Origin: Serratia sp. Ag1
Lineage (GTDB): Bacteria; Pseudomonadota; Gammaproteobacteria; Enterobacterales; Enterobacteriaceae
DNA: 64,000 bases
Assembly: GCF_000743355.1 (NCBI RefSeq)
Contig: NZ_JQEI01000002.1
Span: 124,001-188,000, forward strand
Direction of reading: 5' to 3'
Below are positions 26,917 to 35,602 of the stretch, in pieces (within the stretch, counting starts at the first letter, position 1; each line of letters begins with the position of its first letter). A program made the position numbers and the translations under genes. The notes under the pieces are model-generated. The model had not been told where the DNA came from. It ran no database searches and saw only the letters and a program-made list of their open reading frames with translations.

Positions 26917-28467
26917 TTACGTGGTTTTGCTGGGTTCCTGTGCCACCACAGGCACCTCTTCGCGGCTATCAAGGAAGTGTTTCACCACAAACATGCCTGC
27001 CATCATCAGATAGGCCACCACGAACAGTAGCGAGTTCCCCGCTGCAAAGCCAACCATCGGCGAATGGATGATACCGAATAGCGCCAGCAGCGCCCCCGTT
27101 GCCGCCGCTATCGCACCGCGCAGAGGTTTATTCATGATGGCGAAAATAGCGATACAGCCCCACAGCATGCTGGCAAGCGGCGCACCGTTGCCCAGATGTA
27201 CCAAACCCTGATAGTACACACCTTTGCTGTGTAACAGTTCGGTGCCCAGTTTGGCCGCCGAGGTGCCCGCCGCCCCCATCACGCTGTTGACCATGGTCAA
27301 CGCCCAGTTGGCGATCCACGGGAACAGGCAGATGAAGATCACCGGCACCTCCACTTTTGGTGTTTCTCTCACCACCTGATTAGCCGTCACCACACCGATA
27401 AACACCAGAATCGGCACAATCGCGGTCATTGGAATCACCGCCAACATAAAGGCACCGAGCCCGAATAGCGGCACGATAAACATGGTGACGCCAGACGCCA
27501 ACGTGTAGCCAATGCTGGCTCCCATCGCTTTCCAACCTGCGTGCCCCACGTAAACAGTCACAGGGAACGGGTTGCCCATCAGGCAGCCAAGCATTGAAGA
27601 GAGGCCGTTGGCCATCATCACCTTGCGGGTGTTGTAGTTATCCCCCGCCGCGTGCGCACTTTCGATGTTCTCCAGGTCAAAGATATAGTTCGCCAAACCG
27701 AGAGGCACGGCAGAAGCCAGGTACGGCAGTGCGTGCGGCAAGCCCTGCAGGAAGCTATCCACATGCACACTTGGCGGGTTGAAACCAAAAGAAGACATCG
27801 ACGCTTTAATCGCTTCCGGGCTTTGCAGGCCGGAGATCCAGGCCAGCGCAGTACCGGCCAGCAGCAGCAATAAACCGGTGGGAATACGCGCAAAGATCGG
27901 CTTTTTGCCGAACCAATTGATAAAGATCAGCAGCAGCACGATAAACGAGACGGTCGGCGCTTCGAACGCCTGCAGCATCGGGTTCATCGCCAGTAACAAC
28001 AGCCCAAGACCAGACAGGCAAGAGAGCAGCACGGTACGCGGTATCATCTTGCGGATGGTTTCGCCCAGGAACGAGCCGCCCACCAGGATCAGCGCTTCTA
28101 CAAAGCACCACACCAGGCCGATCTGAATAGCAAAGTCAGCATCGCCGGTTTGTTGATACACCGGCATCAGCACCAGAAAGGTGACGGTAAAAATTGACGG
28201 CGCGCTGGGGCCAGACGGCAGCGCAGTGACATCGGTGCGCCCGGTCTGGCGCGCCATCTGCAGGCCAAACCAGGTGTAACAGATGCTGGCCAGCAGTACC
28301 GCCAGCCCAAAGGCCGGGGCAATACGCCCGTACACAATCTCTTTCGGAATCCCCACCACAAAGATGAGCAACCCCATCATGGTGAGCAGGTTGGTCAGGT
28401 TATTGGTCATCAGCCCAAAATAGGCTGCCCAGTCACCGCGTTTCCACTCTAATTTTATTCTGTTCAT
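26917..28467 (-). CDS. Membrane permease, purine/pyrimidine (NCS2/AzgA-like) type
   Basis: A protein of 516 residues with about 12 membrane segments. NNLTNLLTMMGLLIF opens the first segment, and two internally related halves are seen. LANYIFDLENIESA and GNPFPVTVYVGHAGWKAMGAS resemble the substrate-binding regions of xanthine/uracil-type carriers, but it is not a standard UraA/XanP. It is in the fdrA-carbamate kinase operon and probably brings in the substrate or its ring precursor. A 250-bp gap with an ERIC element separates it from the DUF1116 gene upstream. Confidence 0.85.
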   Translation of the reverse strand: MNRIKLEWKRGDWAAYFGLMTNNLTNLLTMMGLLIFVVGIPKEIVYGRIAPAFGLAVLLASICYTWFGLQMARQTGRTDVTALPSGPSAPSIFTVTFLVLMPVYQQTGDADFAIQIGLVWCFVEALILVGGSFLGETIRKMIPRTVLLSCLSGLGLLLLAMNPMLQAFEAPTVSFIVLLLIFINWFGKKPIFARIPTGLLLLLAGTALAWISGLQSPEAIKASMSSFGFNPPSVHVDSFLQGLPHALPYLASAVPLGLANYIFDLENIESAHAAGDNYNTRKVMMANGLSSMLGCLMGNPFPVTVYVGHAGWKAMGASIGYTLASGVTMFIVPLFGLGAFMLAVIPMTAIVPILVFIGVVTANQVVRETPKVEVPVIFICLFPWIANWALTMVNSVMGAAGTSAAKLGTELLHSKGVYYQGLVHLGNGAPLASMLWGCIAIFAIMNKPLRGAIAAATGALLALFGIIHSPMVGFAAGNSLLFVVAYLMMAGMFVVKHFLDSREEVPVVAQEPSKTT

Positions 28468-28597
28468 GGGCTATCCTTCACAGGTCGTTAAAACACGCTC
28501 TACGATCCACGGGATCGCTATCGGTCCTGCAGGTGAACAACATTCTGGTTCTGGTGTTGGTTCGCTACTTTGGGGCTAGAGCCCCTGTTATTGTTAT

Positions 28598-28717
28598 CCC
28601 CTATGGATTTCAAGTTGCAGCTAGGCACCAAGCTAACTCATCCCCAGGAGCTTAATCAGGTAAGTGACTGGGGTGAGTTAGCGCAGGTAACAACGCTGCG
28701 GCTTGAAAGACGACGGG
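28598..28717. repeat. ERIC element (about 120 bp) inside the fdrA operon
   Basis: The core accatccccaggagc-type segment at 28641-28680 (tccccaggagcttaatcagg, then taagtgactggggtgag) is the characteristic ERIC palindrome. Outer arms are tttcaagttgcagc and gctgcggcttgaaa. It ends one base before the DUF1116 stop codon and lies in the DUF1116-permease gap, so it would be part of the operon mRNA and could be cleaved or stabilise segments. Confidence 0.85.
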
Positions 28718-28718
28718 G

Positions 28719-30137
28719 TTATGAGTAGTAGCGATCGCGATAACCCAGCAACGCCAGCTCAAAACAGGCGAACGGCGGATGCACAATCCCGGCACCGATC
28801 ATGCCGATCCCGGCATCTTTGTGCGCGATAGCGGTGTTAATCACCGGTAGAATGCCGCTACTACCGACCTTGGTGATGTCGATCGCCGTCGGGATCCCCA
28901 TAAACGACAGCAGTGGAATGGTGACGTTGGGGTTTTCGCCCAGGGTGATTTCGCGCATCTGGCGCGAGAAGTCGATTGCCTCATCCACCGTGCCGCCCAC
29001 CAGTGCGACAATCGCGGGTGCCGTCGCCATGGCGAAACCGCCAATACCGTAGGTTTCGGTAATCGCGCTGTCGCCGATGTCCAGCCCCGAGTCTTCCTCT
29101 TTGTAACCGGCAAACATCGGGCCGATCACCTGCTGCGCCGGGCCGGTAAACCACTGCCCCGGCAACCCGCTGATGCGCAGGCCAAACTCCACGCCGTTGC
29201 GCGCCATGGTGGTGACTACGGTGCTGTACTCAATGCCGTGCGCCGCATCCATCGCCGCTTTGCACATCGCCATCCAGGTCGGGCCAGAGAAGTAATCGCT
29301 GCTGGCGACAAAGTCGAATACCTCACGCTGTTGATCCACCGGGTAACCGGTCTGAATAATCCACGGCGTCAGCGCCTGGATCAGCAGCGAGGTACCGGCG
29401 TTATTGCGGTTATGGCATTCGTCACCCATATGCAGCGCCTGAGCCAGCATCAGCCGCAGATCGATCTCCCCCGCCAGCTTCATGGCGTCGCGCAGCATCG
29501 GGCCTTGCACATCACGCATCCAGTTCAGGCGATCGATCACGCTCTGATCGTTGGCCCCCATGCGCAGGATCTTCGCCATTTGCTCGCTCATATTGGTATA
29601 CGCGCGGTTGCCGTAGGTTTTGTTCTCGACGATGTGCATAAACATGGAAGCGGACGTGACACCCGCCATCGAGCCCACGCAATCATGTTCGTGGCACGGC
29701 GAGAAGATGATTTCGCCAGAAGCCGCCAGCTTAGCCGCGTCGTCCAGATTGGCAGCCAGCCCTTCAAACACCAGCGCACCGGTTACCGCGCCTTTCATCG
29801 CACCGCACATCTTTTCCCAACTGATCGGCGGACCGGCGTGCAAAATGGTGTGGCGCGTCATGCCCGGCACCACGTTAATTGCCTGGTCGTAGCCCACCAG
29901 CACCGGGTGTGACTGAATAATACGTTCCAGCGCCAGTTGGTTTGCCGCAGCAATTTTGTCGGCAAGGGCTGGCGAAGCGATCTGATCCAGCGCTTCAATC
30001 ACCGCCAGGTTGCCCTGCCCCGGCGGCGTCCAGTCAAGGTGGGTCACTGGAACATGCTGTTTCTTGAGATCGTCACTGAACATCGCAAGACCCACATTAA
30101 TCACGTTCAGCGGCTGGTTAAATAAGGTATGGCTCAT
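28719..30137 (-). CDS. DUF1116 protein, AllG (YlbE)-like carbamoyltransferase subunit
   Basis: A protein of 472 residues matching the DUF1116 family of E. coli YlbE: NVINVGLAMFSDDL at the start, SPCHEHDCVGSMAGV near 150, MGDECHNRNNAGT near 235 and GAGIVHPPFACFELAL at the end. In E. coli the fdrA-ylbE-ylbF products (AllFGH) have been assigned to oxamate carbamoyltransferase, which turns a carbamoylated oxo-acid amide plus phosphate into carbamoyl phosphate. Its ATG overlaps the FdrA stop by one base. Assignment to the family is firm; the substrate here is inferred. Confidence 0.88.
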   Translation of the reverse strand: MSHTLFNQPLNVINVGLAMFSDDLKKQHVPVTHLDWTPPGQGNLAVIEALDQIASPALADKIAAANQLALERIIQSHPVLVGYDQAINVVPGMTRHTILHAGPPISWEKMCGAMKGAVTGALVFEGLAANLDDAAKLAASGEIIFSPCHEHDCVGSMAGVTSASMFMHIVENKTYGNRAYTNMSEQMAKILRMGANDQSVIDRLNWMRDVQGPMLRDAMKLAGEIDLRLMLAQALHMGDECHNRNNAGTSLLIQALTPWIIQTGYPVDQQREVFDFVASSDYFSGPTWMAMCKAAMDAAHGIEYSTVVTTMARNGVEFGLRISGLPGQWFTGPAQQVIGPMFAGYKEEDSGLDIGDSAITETYGIGGFAMATAPAIVALVGGTVDEAIDFSRQMREITLGENPNVTIPLLSFMGIPTAIDITKVGSSGILPVINTAIAHKDAGIGMIGAGIVHPPFACFELALLGYRDRYYS

Positions 30138-31684
30138 CAGGCTTTCTCCCCTTTGCAGACAAATTCACGCGCCAGCAGGCCAGTATTGGTGCTGCTGCTC
30201 GCCCAGATCACGCCCGTGTCGGTGAGCATCTGGCATTGCTGTTGCAGCGATGGCGTATCAAGATCGGTCCCCAGCACATAACCCAGGATCTCCAGTGGCC
30301 GTTTTTCACGGGCAGCAATCGCCTTGGCCTCTTTGATCGCCTCGATCATCACCCCCACCGGATCGTCGTGAGCACCAAAGCCGAGCACAAAGTCCATCAC
30401 GATCACGCCAACTTCAGGATCGCGCGCCTCTTGCAGCAGGCGGCTGATACGGTTGGTCGGATCGATCATCGGGTGTGGTTTGCCGTTGGTGAAATCGTCG
30501 TCGCCAAAGTCGAGGAAGGTGTGCGCCACGCTCTGGTTCAGGTCTTTCAGGCGCATCGCCGGGTCAGGTTGGATATTGCTGTAAACGTCGCGGTATTTTT
30601 CCAGTGCGGCGAACATCGCCTCATCACACAGGGTGCCACCGCAGAACAGGCCGCGAATGTATTTTTGCTGCGGCGTCAGCTTGGCGCGCACTTCTTCAAT
30701 CAGCGGCCAGTTGAGCGGGTGGAGATCGAGGGATTCCTGCTTGATACCGGTGAGCAACACCGCTTTTAGCGCCGCTTCTTTGGTGGCGCGGGCAAACTGC
30801 AACCCATCCTCGTCGGCAGGCGGGGCGTTGCGGCCAAGGAAACAGACCACCACCGGCTTGCGGCAGGTACGGGCGCGTTCCAGCACTTTGCGCGCCACTG
30901 CGGGCGCTGGCGGCTTGGAGATCAGCACGATCACCGCAGTTTCGCGGTCTTCCTCCAGCATTTGCAAAGCGTCGAGCATCATCAGGCCGCCAATCTTCTC
31001 GCTCAGATCGCGCCCGCCAGTGCCAATCAGTTGCGAAATACCGCCGCCAAACTCGTGGATGCGCACGCTCAGTTCCTGGCTGCCAGTGCCGGATGCGCCG
31101 ATGATGCCGATGTTGCCCCGGCGCACCACATTGCCAAAGCACAGCGCCGCGCCGTTGATGATCGCGGTACCGCAATCTGGCCCCATCATCAACAGCCCTT
31201 TTTCATGCGCCAACTGTTTCAGCGCCAGCTCATCGTCAATCGAGACGTTATCGGAAAACAGCATCACATTGAGGTTGTTCTCCAACGCCTGGCGGGCTTC
31301 GCGCGCCGCATACAGGCCGTTGACCGCAATCACTGCCAGATTGCTCTCCGGGATATTGGCCTTGGCGCTGGCCAATGTGGCATAGCGTGCCTCGTGCCGG
31401 GTGCCTTTATCCTTATGGGTGAATAACGCTTCAATCGCTTGCAGCGTGGCTTCGTTAGCCTCTTCGCTGGCCCCTTTGATGACGATCATCAGGTCGCCGT
31501 TTTTGGCCGCTTCAAGCTCCGGGGTTAACAACCCCAGGTTCTGCAACACCCCTTTGTTCATTTCAGTGGCCATTGCCACAAACGCCTGCTCAACCCCGTC
31601 CAATTTGTTGGCTTTGGTTGAGATCGACATCAGTGAGACGGAATCAAACCAGGTGTTCTTTTTAACCATGATCCTGATGGGCAT
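30137..31684 (-). CDS. fdrA: FdrA (AllF)-like acyl-CoA synthetase-fold carbamoyltransferase subunit
   Basis: A protein of 515 residues. It carries the succinyl-CoA synthetase alpha-like fold typical of FdrA: GPDCGTAIINGAALCFGN, GNIGIIGASGTGSQELSVRI, SQLIGTGGRDLSE and, later, GLFCGGTLCDEAM. ATG 31684 has GGAG six bases before it and is preferred to an in-frame TTG at 31696. The gene overlaps DUF2877 upstream by 23 bases and DUF1116 downstream by one, so the three are translationally coupled, consistent with a complex. Confidence 0.92.
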   Translation of the reverse strand: MPIRIMVKKNTWFDSVSLMSISTKANKLDGVEQAFVAMATEMNKGVLQNLGLLTPELEAAKNGDLMIVIKGASEEANEATLQAIEALFTHKDKGTRHEARYATLASAKANIPESNLAVIAVNGLYAAREARQALENNLNVMLFSDNVSIDDELALKQLAHEKGLLMMGPDCGTAIINGAALCFGNVVRRGNIGIIGASGTGSQELSVRIHEFGGGISQLIGTGGRDLSEKIGGLMMLDALQMLEEDRETAVIVLISKPPAPAVARKVLERARTCRKPVVVCFLGRNAPPADEDGLQFARATKEAALKAVLLTGIKQESLDLHPLNWPLIEEVRAKLTPQQKYIRGLFCGGTLCDEAMFAALEKYRDVYSNIQPDPAMRLKDLNQSVAHTFLDFGDDDFTNGKPHPMIDPTNRISRLLQEARDPEVGVIVMDFVLGFGAHDDPVGVMIEAIKEAKAIAAREKRPLEILGYVLGTDLDTPSLQQQCQMLTDTGVIWASSSTNTGLLAREFVCKGEKA

Positions 31685-32474
31685 ATTGCTCTCCAAAATA
31701 TGAGGTCAAGAGGCAGGCATCCGCCATGCCATGCAGCATGTCGTAACCTGAACTTGAGCCGATCTTTTTAATCTCGTTAATGGTGTGAAGAATGAGGTGA
31801 CTATCGTCACGCACTATTTTTACTATCAGATTGCCAATGACCTGCCGATAGCGTTGATTAATTGCCGCCTCTAACGTAATTGCGCTCAACAGCGTGGTTT
31901 TCTCTTGTGCGCTTTTCAGCACGGCAAGAAAAGTTTCGCGATACTTTTGTGCCGGATGGCCTGAAATCAGTAATATCACGCACAGCCCAACCAGATAATC
32001 ATCACCAGAAGGTGTTAAACCCATCCCTAAACCCATCAGGGAATATATTGCCTTGTCAGGTGACTCGTTATGCCTTATTGCTCTCAGCAACTCTTCACGG
32101 TTACGCTGTAATAATCTGGCTATTTCCTGGTGAAATATATTTTCACCACAATAATGAAAAAGTGAATTGCCTGATATTGCCTGCTGATTAATCCATTCCC
32201 CCCATTGCCTCCAATGAATGCACCTTATACTTTCGTCGGTTAAATGTAGCTCAGGCGGTTGCCATAAATCACAGTGGGAAAAATCAATCCACTTATTCTG
32301 ACCAATTTCAATACCCGCCGGAAAAAACTGCACCCGTTCACCGGGGCTAAATATTCTGTCACAGTGCCTGAGCGCTATGCGGCAACTATTAGGGGCGTTA
32401 TCGTACTCGTCACTTAATAAGGTGTAGAGCATGTTGCGCTCTGGAACGAACAGGTTTACCGCGCGGGTAAACAC
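31662..32474 (-). CDS. DUF2877 protein, AllH (YlbF)-like carbamoyltransferase subunit; true start probably further upstream
   Basis: The 270 residues counted from GTG 32474 contain the DUF2877 hallmark GMGLTPSGDDYLVG and a C-terminal GSSSGYDMLHGMADA. The frame stays open for another 34 codons, back to the stop of the ankyrin gene. That extension aligns with the N-terminus of E. coli YlbF (RQG...VFTRAVNL against RQS...WRRAINL). A perfect AAGGAGG lies at 32567-32573, five bases before an ATC codon at 32559-32561. No ATG, GTG or TTG exists in frame there. A 299-residue protein from ATC is therefore likely; GTG 32474 is the conventional fallback. Confidence 0.82.
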   Translation of the reverse strand: MFTRAVNLFVPERNMLYTLLSDEYDNAPNSCRIALRHCDRIFSPGERVQFFPAGIEIGQNKWIDFSHCDLWQPPELHLTDESIRCIHWRQWGEWINQQAISGNSLFHYCGENIFHQEIARLLQRNREELLRAIRHNESPDKAIYSLMGLGMGLTPSGDDYLVGLCVILLISGHPAQKYRETFLAVLKSAQEKTTLLSAITLEAAINQRYRQVIGNLIVKIVRDDSHLILHTINEIKKIGSSSGYDMLHGMADACLLTSYFGEQYAHQDHG

Positions 32475-32576
32475 CTGTTCGACCTGCCCATTTAGCCCCT
32501 GGCGGGGGAATGCCCCTTCTGCCGATAGCGCCGTAATGCACTGCCTGTATGGCCGTGCGATGGTGTCCTCCTTCTG

Positions 32577-33182
32577 CTAAGCGCCTGCGGCAACCAGCAG
32601 TTCAGCGATTGGGTGATAGCCTTTTTCACGTGCCAGCGTCAGCGGTGTCTTGCCATATTTATCGGTCATATGAGGATTAGCGCCATGATCGAGCAGCAAT
32701 TTAACGATTTCCTGCTGTTTGGCTCCGCCGTCATTGAGCACGATCGCTTCCAGCAGCGGCGTCCAGCCGACAAAATTGGTGTGATTGACGTTAATATCGG
32801 TGTGTATTAATAATTCACGCACAATTTCAACATGCCCTTTCTCACTGGCCGGGGTAATGCCGACGCCACCAAAACGCGTTAAACGATCCAGATCCGGCTT
32901 GGCTGGCAATATCAAACGCAGCAAGGTCAGATCGTTATTCAGGCAACTCAACAGGAAAGGGTTAAAACAGGTTTGGTCTTGTTTATCAATATCCGCACCG
33001 GCAGAGATTAATAATGCCACGCAGTCATAATGTTTATTCAGGCTGGCCAGCGTAATTGCGGTTCGCCCCTGACGGTTGGTGATATTAATATCTACACCGG
33101 CAGCCAGGCATTTGTTCAGGGTATCGGTGTTGCCCTGTTCCGCAGCAAAAAGAAATTCGGTGATCAACTCTGACTCTGACAT
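32577..33182 (-). CDS. Ankyrin-repeat protein at the head of the fdrA operon
   Basis: A protein of 201 residues made of about six ankyrin repeats, e.g. NRQGRTAITLASLNKHYDC, LISAGADIDKQDQT, VGWTPLLEAIV and DKYGKTPLTLAREKGYHP. No signal peptide or enzymatic domain is seen, so it is probably cytoplasmic and binds a protein. The start at 33182 has GGGAG upstream. Its stop is 16 bases before the likely DUF2877 start, and it shares the promoter divergent from the AllS-like regulator. Its partner may be an enzyme of the operon; this is inference. Confidence 0.85.
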   Translation of the reverse strand: MSESELITEFLFAAEQGNTDTLNKCLAAGVDINITNRQGRTAITLASLNKHYDCVALLISAGADIDKQDQTCFNPFLLSCLNNDLTLLRLILPAKPDLDRLTRFGGVGITPASEKGHVEIVRELLIHTDINVNHTNFVGWTPLLEAIVLNDGGAKQQEIVKLLLDHGANPHMTDKYGKTPLTLAREKGYHPIAELLVAAGA

Positions 33183-33601
33183 ATTCTGGCTCCCGTTGCT
33201 CTGATGGGCTTTTGTGACTTTTGATGGGTACTGAGAATAACAACAGATGCAAAAGAAAAACATCCGCTTAAGAATCATTCATCGCAAAGGGATGCATTAT
33301 TGAATAATATTCAACAATGGAGGCAAAATGTGCGGCGGCGCAAGCTTTCTAGCGCATTTGCAGAGCTTTTGCCGGGGAAACCGTTCTGTGATGGATCGGC
33401 TTTCAACTCCGGCTACATAAGCTCCCAAACAAATAATCAGAAGTGTGACTCTCTTCAAATCAGTTGTAACGGCAGTGTTAAATCCTATTCAAGACTGATT
33501 GTTCAAAAGGGAAATTACAAATATATTCAGTCATGAGAATGCGCCGGGTTTCACACCGCCGCATCCACCAACTCAAGGGGATTGGCTACGGAGTTCTATA
33601 T
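33183..33601. promoter_or_regulatory. Divergent control region of the fdrA operon and its LysR regulator
   Basis: This 419-bp gap has no convincing gene. A perfect interrupted palindrome, TTGAATA-A-TATTCAA at 33300-33314, has the T-N11-A form typical of LysR-family binding sites and lies about 120 bp before the ankyrin start. It is the best operator candidate for the AllS-like protein. The region from 33380 to 33540 is of low complexity with no clear promoter. Confidence 0.5.
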
Positions 33602-34531
33602 ATGCATTCCATTTTTACCGAAGAGAACCTGTTGGCTTTTACCATCACGGCACGCTTCGGCAGCTTCAGCAAGGCGGCAGAGGAACTGGGCCTGACGACA
33701 TCCGCCATCAGCTATACCATTAAACGCATGGAAACCGGCTTGGGGGTCGTGCTGTTTAACCGCAACACCCGTAGCATTGAACTTACCGAATCCGGTTTCT
33801 ATTTCTACCGCAAAGCCACCGATCTGCTGAATGATTTCCACGCCATCAAGCGCGGCATCGATACTATCTCACAGGGTATTGAAGCCCGTATGCGCATCTG
33901 CATTAACCAGTTACTCTACACGCCACGCCATACCGCCCGGCTATTGCAGGTGCTGAAAAAGCAATTTCCTACCTGCCATATCACGGTCACCACCGAGGTA
34001 TACAACGGCGTTTGGGATTCCATCATTAATAATCAGGCCAATGTGGCGATTGGCGCACCCGGCACTTTGCTGGATGGCGGCGGCATTGATTACACCGAAA
34101 TTGGTGCCATCCGTTGGGTGTTCGCCATTGCGCCGGATCACCCACTGGCGTTTATGCCGGAACCCATATCCGAGAGCCAATTGCGGCTGTATCCGAACAT
34201 CATGGTGGAAGACACCGCACATACCATTAATAAAAAAGTCGGCTGGTTGCTGCATGGTCAAGAAGCGATTCTGGTGCCGGACTTCAACACTAAGTGCCAG
34301 TGCCAGATTCTGGGGGAAGGGATCGGCTTTTTGCCGGAATACATGGTGGCTGAGGCGGTGGCGGCAGGCTTACTGGTGATCCGCAACATTCATAACCCAC
34401 GGCAGGATTCACGTATGTTGCTGGCCACACAGCATGCGGCGACCGGTCAGGTCACACAGTGGATCAAGAAGCAGTTCGCACCTGGGGGCGTGCTGAGCGG
34501 GATTTATGCCGATTTACTCGCGCGCGCCTGA
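33602..34531 (+). CDS. LysR-family activator, AllS-like
   Basis: A protein of 309 residues (E. coli AllS has 308). Helix-turn-helix: FSKAAEELGLTTSAISYTIKRME near residues 18-40. Effector-domain stretches match AllS: INQLLYTP (AllS INNLLYNP), EVYNGVWDSI, VAIGAPGT, ADHPLAFMPEP, EDTAHTINKKVGW and GEGIGFLPE. AllS activates the allD-fdrA side of the allantoin regulon, so this divergent gene very likely controls the fdrA operon. ATG 33602 was chosen from the family start; an upstream in-frame extension is not family-like. Confidence 0.88.
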   Translation: MHSIFTEENLLAFTITARFGSFSKAAEELGLTTSAISYTIKRMETGLGVVLFNRNTRSIELTESGFYFYRKATDLLNDFHAIKRGIDTISQGIEARMRICINQLLYTPRHTARLLQVLKKQFPTCHITVTTEVYNGVWDSIINNQANVAIGAPGTLLDGGGIDYTEIGAIRWVFAIAPDHPLAFMPEPISESQLRLYPNIMVEDTAHTINKKVGWLLHGQEAILVPDFNTKCQCQILGEGIGFLPEYMVAEAVAAGLLVIRNIHNPRQDSRMLLATQHAATGQVTQWIKKQFAPGGVLSGIYADLLARA

Positions 34532-34532
34532 C

Positions 34533-34580
34533 TTCTCCCCAGGCACAAGCGTTCTGTTTTACGCAAAGATCCGGGGAGAA
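34533..34580 (+). terminator. Possible terminator after the AllS-like gene
   Basis: ttctcccc (34533-34540) pairs with ggggagaa (34573-34580), enclosing a 32-base loop and followed by aaat. The large loop makes it a weak candidate. Confidence 0.35.
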
Positions 34581-34638
34581 AAATACGTTATTGTGGCAGG
34601 CATAACCCAAGCCTATTAACCCTAAAGACAACGAGACC

Positions 34639-35583
34639 ATGCAAAACCGGCTGACAATCAAGGATATCGCCCGCCTGAGCGGAGTAGGCAAATCCACCGT
34701 CTCGCGCGTGCTGAATAACGAAGGCAGCGTAAGCCCGCAAACCCGTGAACGGGTGGAGGAAATAATCCGTAGCCACGGTTTCACACCGTCCAAGTCGGCG
34801 CGTGCCATGCGCGGCCAAAGTGACAAAGTGGTGGCAATTATCGTTTCCCGCCTTGATTCTCCGTCAGAAAACCAGGCCGTGCGCACCATGCTGCCATTGC
34901 TGTATCAGCAGGGTTTTGACCCGATTGTGATGGAAAGCCAGTTTGAAACCCGGCTGGTGCAGGAGCACCTGCATGTGCTGCAACAACGCAACGTCGATGG
35001 GGTGATCCTGTTCGGCTTTACCGGCCTGACCGCCGCCATGCTGACGCCTTGGCAAGAAAAAATAGTCGTGATGGCACGCGAGTATCCCGGTATTTCTTCC
35101 GTTTGTTACGACGATGAAGGCGCGGTGCAGCTCCTGATGCAGCGTTTACGCAAACAAGGCCATAGCCATATCAGCTACCTCGGCGTGCAGGAAGCTGACG
35201 CCACCACCGGGATGCGCCGTCACCAGGCCTACCTTGATAGCTGCCGTAAGCTGAAGCTCCAACCGATTACCGCACTGGGCGAATTAAGCTATCAAAGCGG
35301 TTTCCAACTGGCCGCCAGCGTTATTGAGGCACACACCACCGCGCTGGTGTGTGCCTCTGACACTATTGCCCTTGGCGCAATGAAATACCTGCAGCAGTTG
35401 GCTACGCCCATACAGGTGTGCGCTATCGGTAACACCCCGTTGCTTAACTTTCTGTTCCCCAACACGTTGTCGGTCGAGCTGGGTTATGGTACCGCCGGGC
35501 AGCAAGCGGCCCAACAGTTGCTGGGCCAGCTCAACGGTGAGTTAGGCATCCGCCAGATCGTTATTCCCAGCAAGCTGGCCTGA
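34639..35583 (+). CDS. treR: Trehalose operon repressor TreR
   Basis: A protein of 314 residues in the LacI/GalR family. The helix-turn-helix and hinge are at residues 5-55 (LTIKDIARLSGVGKSTVSRVLN, then GFTPSKSARAMRG). The sugar-binding domain ends IGNTPLLNFLFPNTLSVELGYG as in enteric TreR, which binds trehalose-6-phosphate as inducer. Its expected operator lies at 36498-36517 before treB. In E. coli treR directly precedes treB; here a repeat and a toxin-antitoxin pair lie between. Confidence 0.96.
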   Translation: MQNRLTIKDIARLSGVGKSTVSRVLNNEGSVSPQTRERVEEIIRSHGFTPSKSARAMRGQSDKVVAIIVSRLDSPSENQAVRTMLPLLYQQGFDPIVMESQFETRLVQEHLHVLQQRNVDGVILFGFTGLTAAMLTPWQEKIVVMAREYPGISSVCYDDEGAVQLLMQRLRKQGHSHISYLGVQEADATTGMRRHQAYLDSCRKLKLQPITALGELSYQSGFQLAASVIEAHTTALVCASDTIALGAMKYLQQLATPIQVCAIGNTPLLNFLFPNTLSVELGYGTAGQQAAQQLLGQLNGELGIRQIVIPSKLA

Positions 35584-35602
35584 TTAAAATCTTCTGTGAA
35601 AA

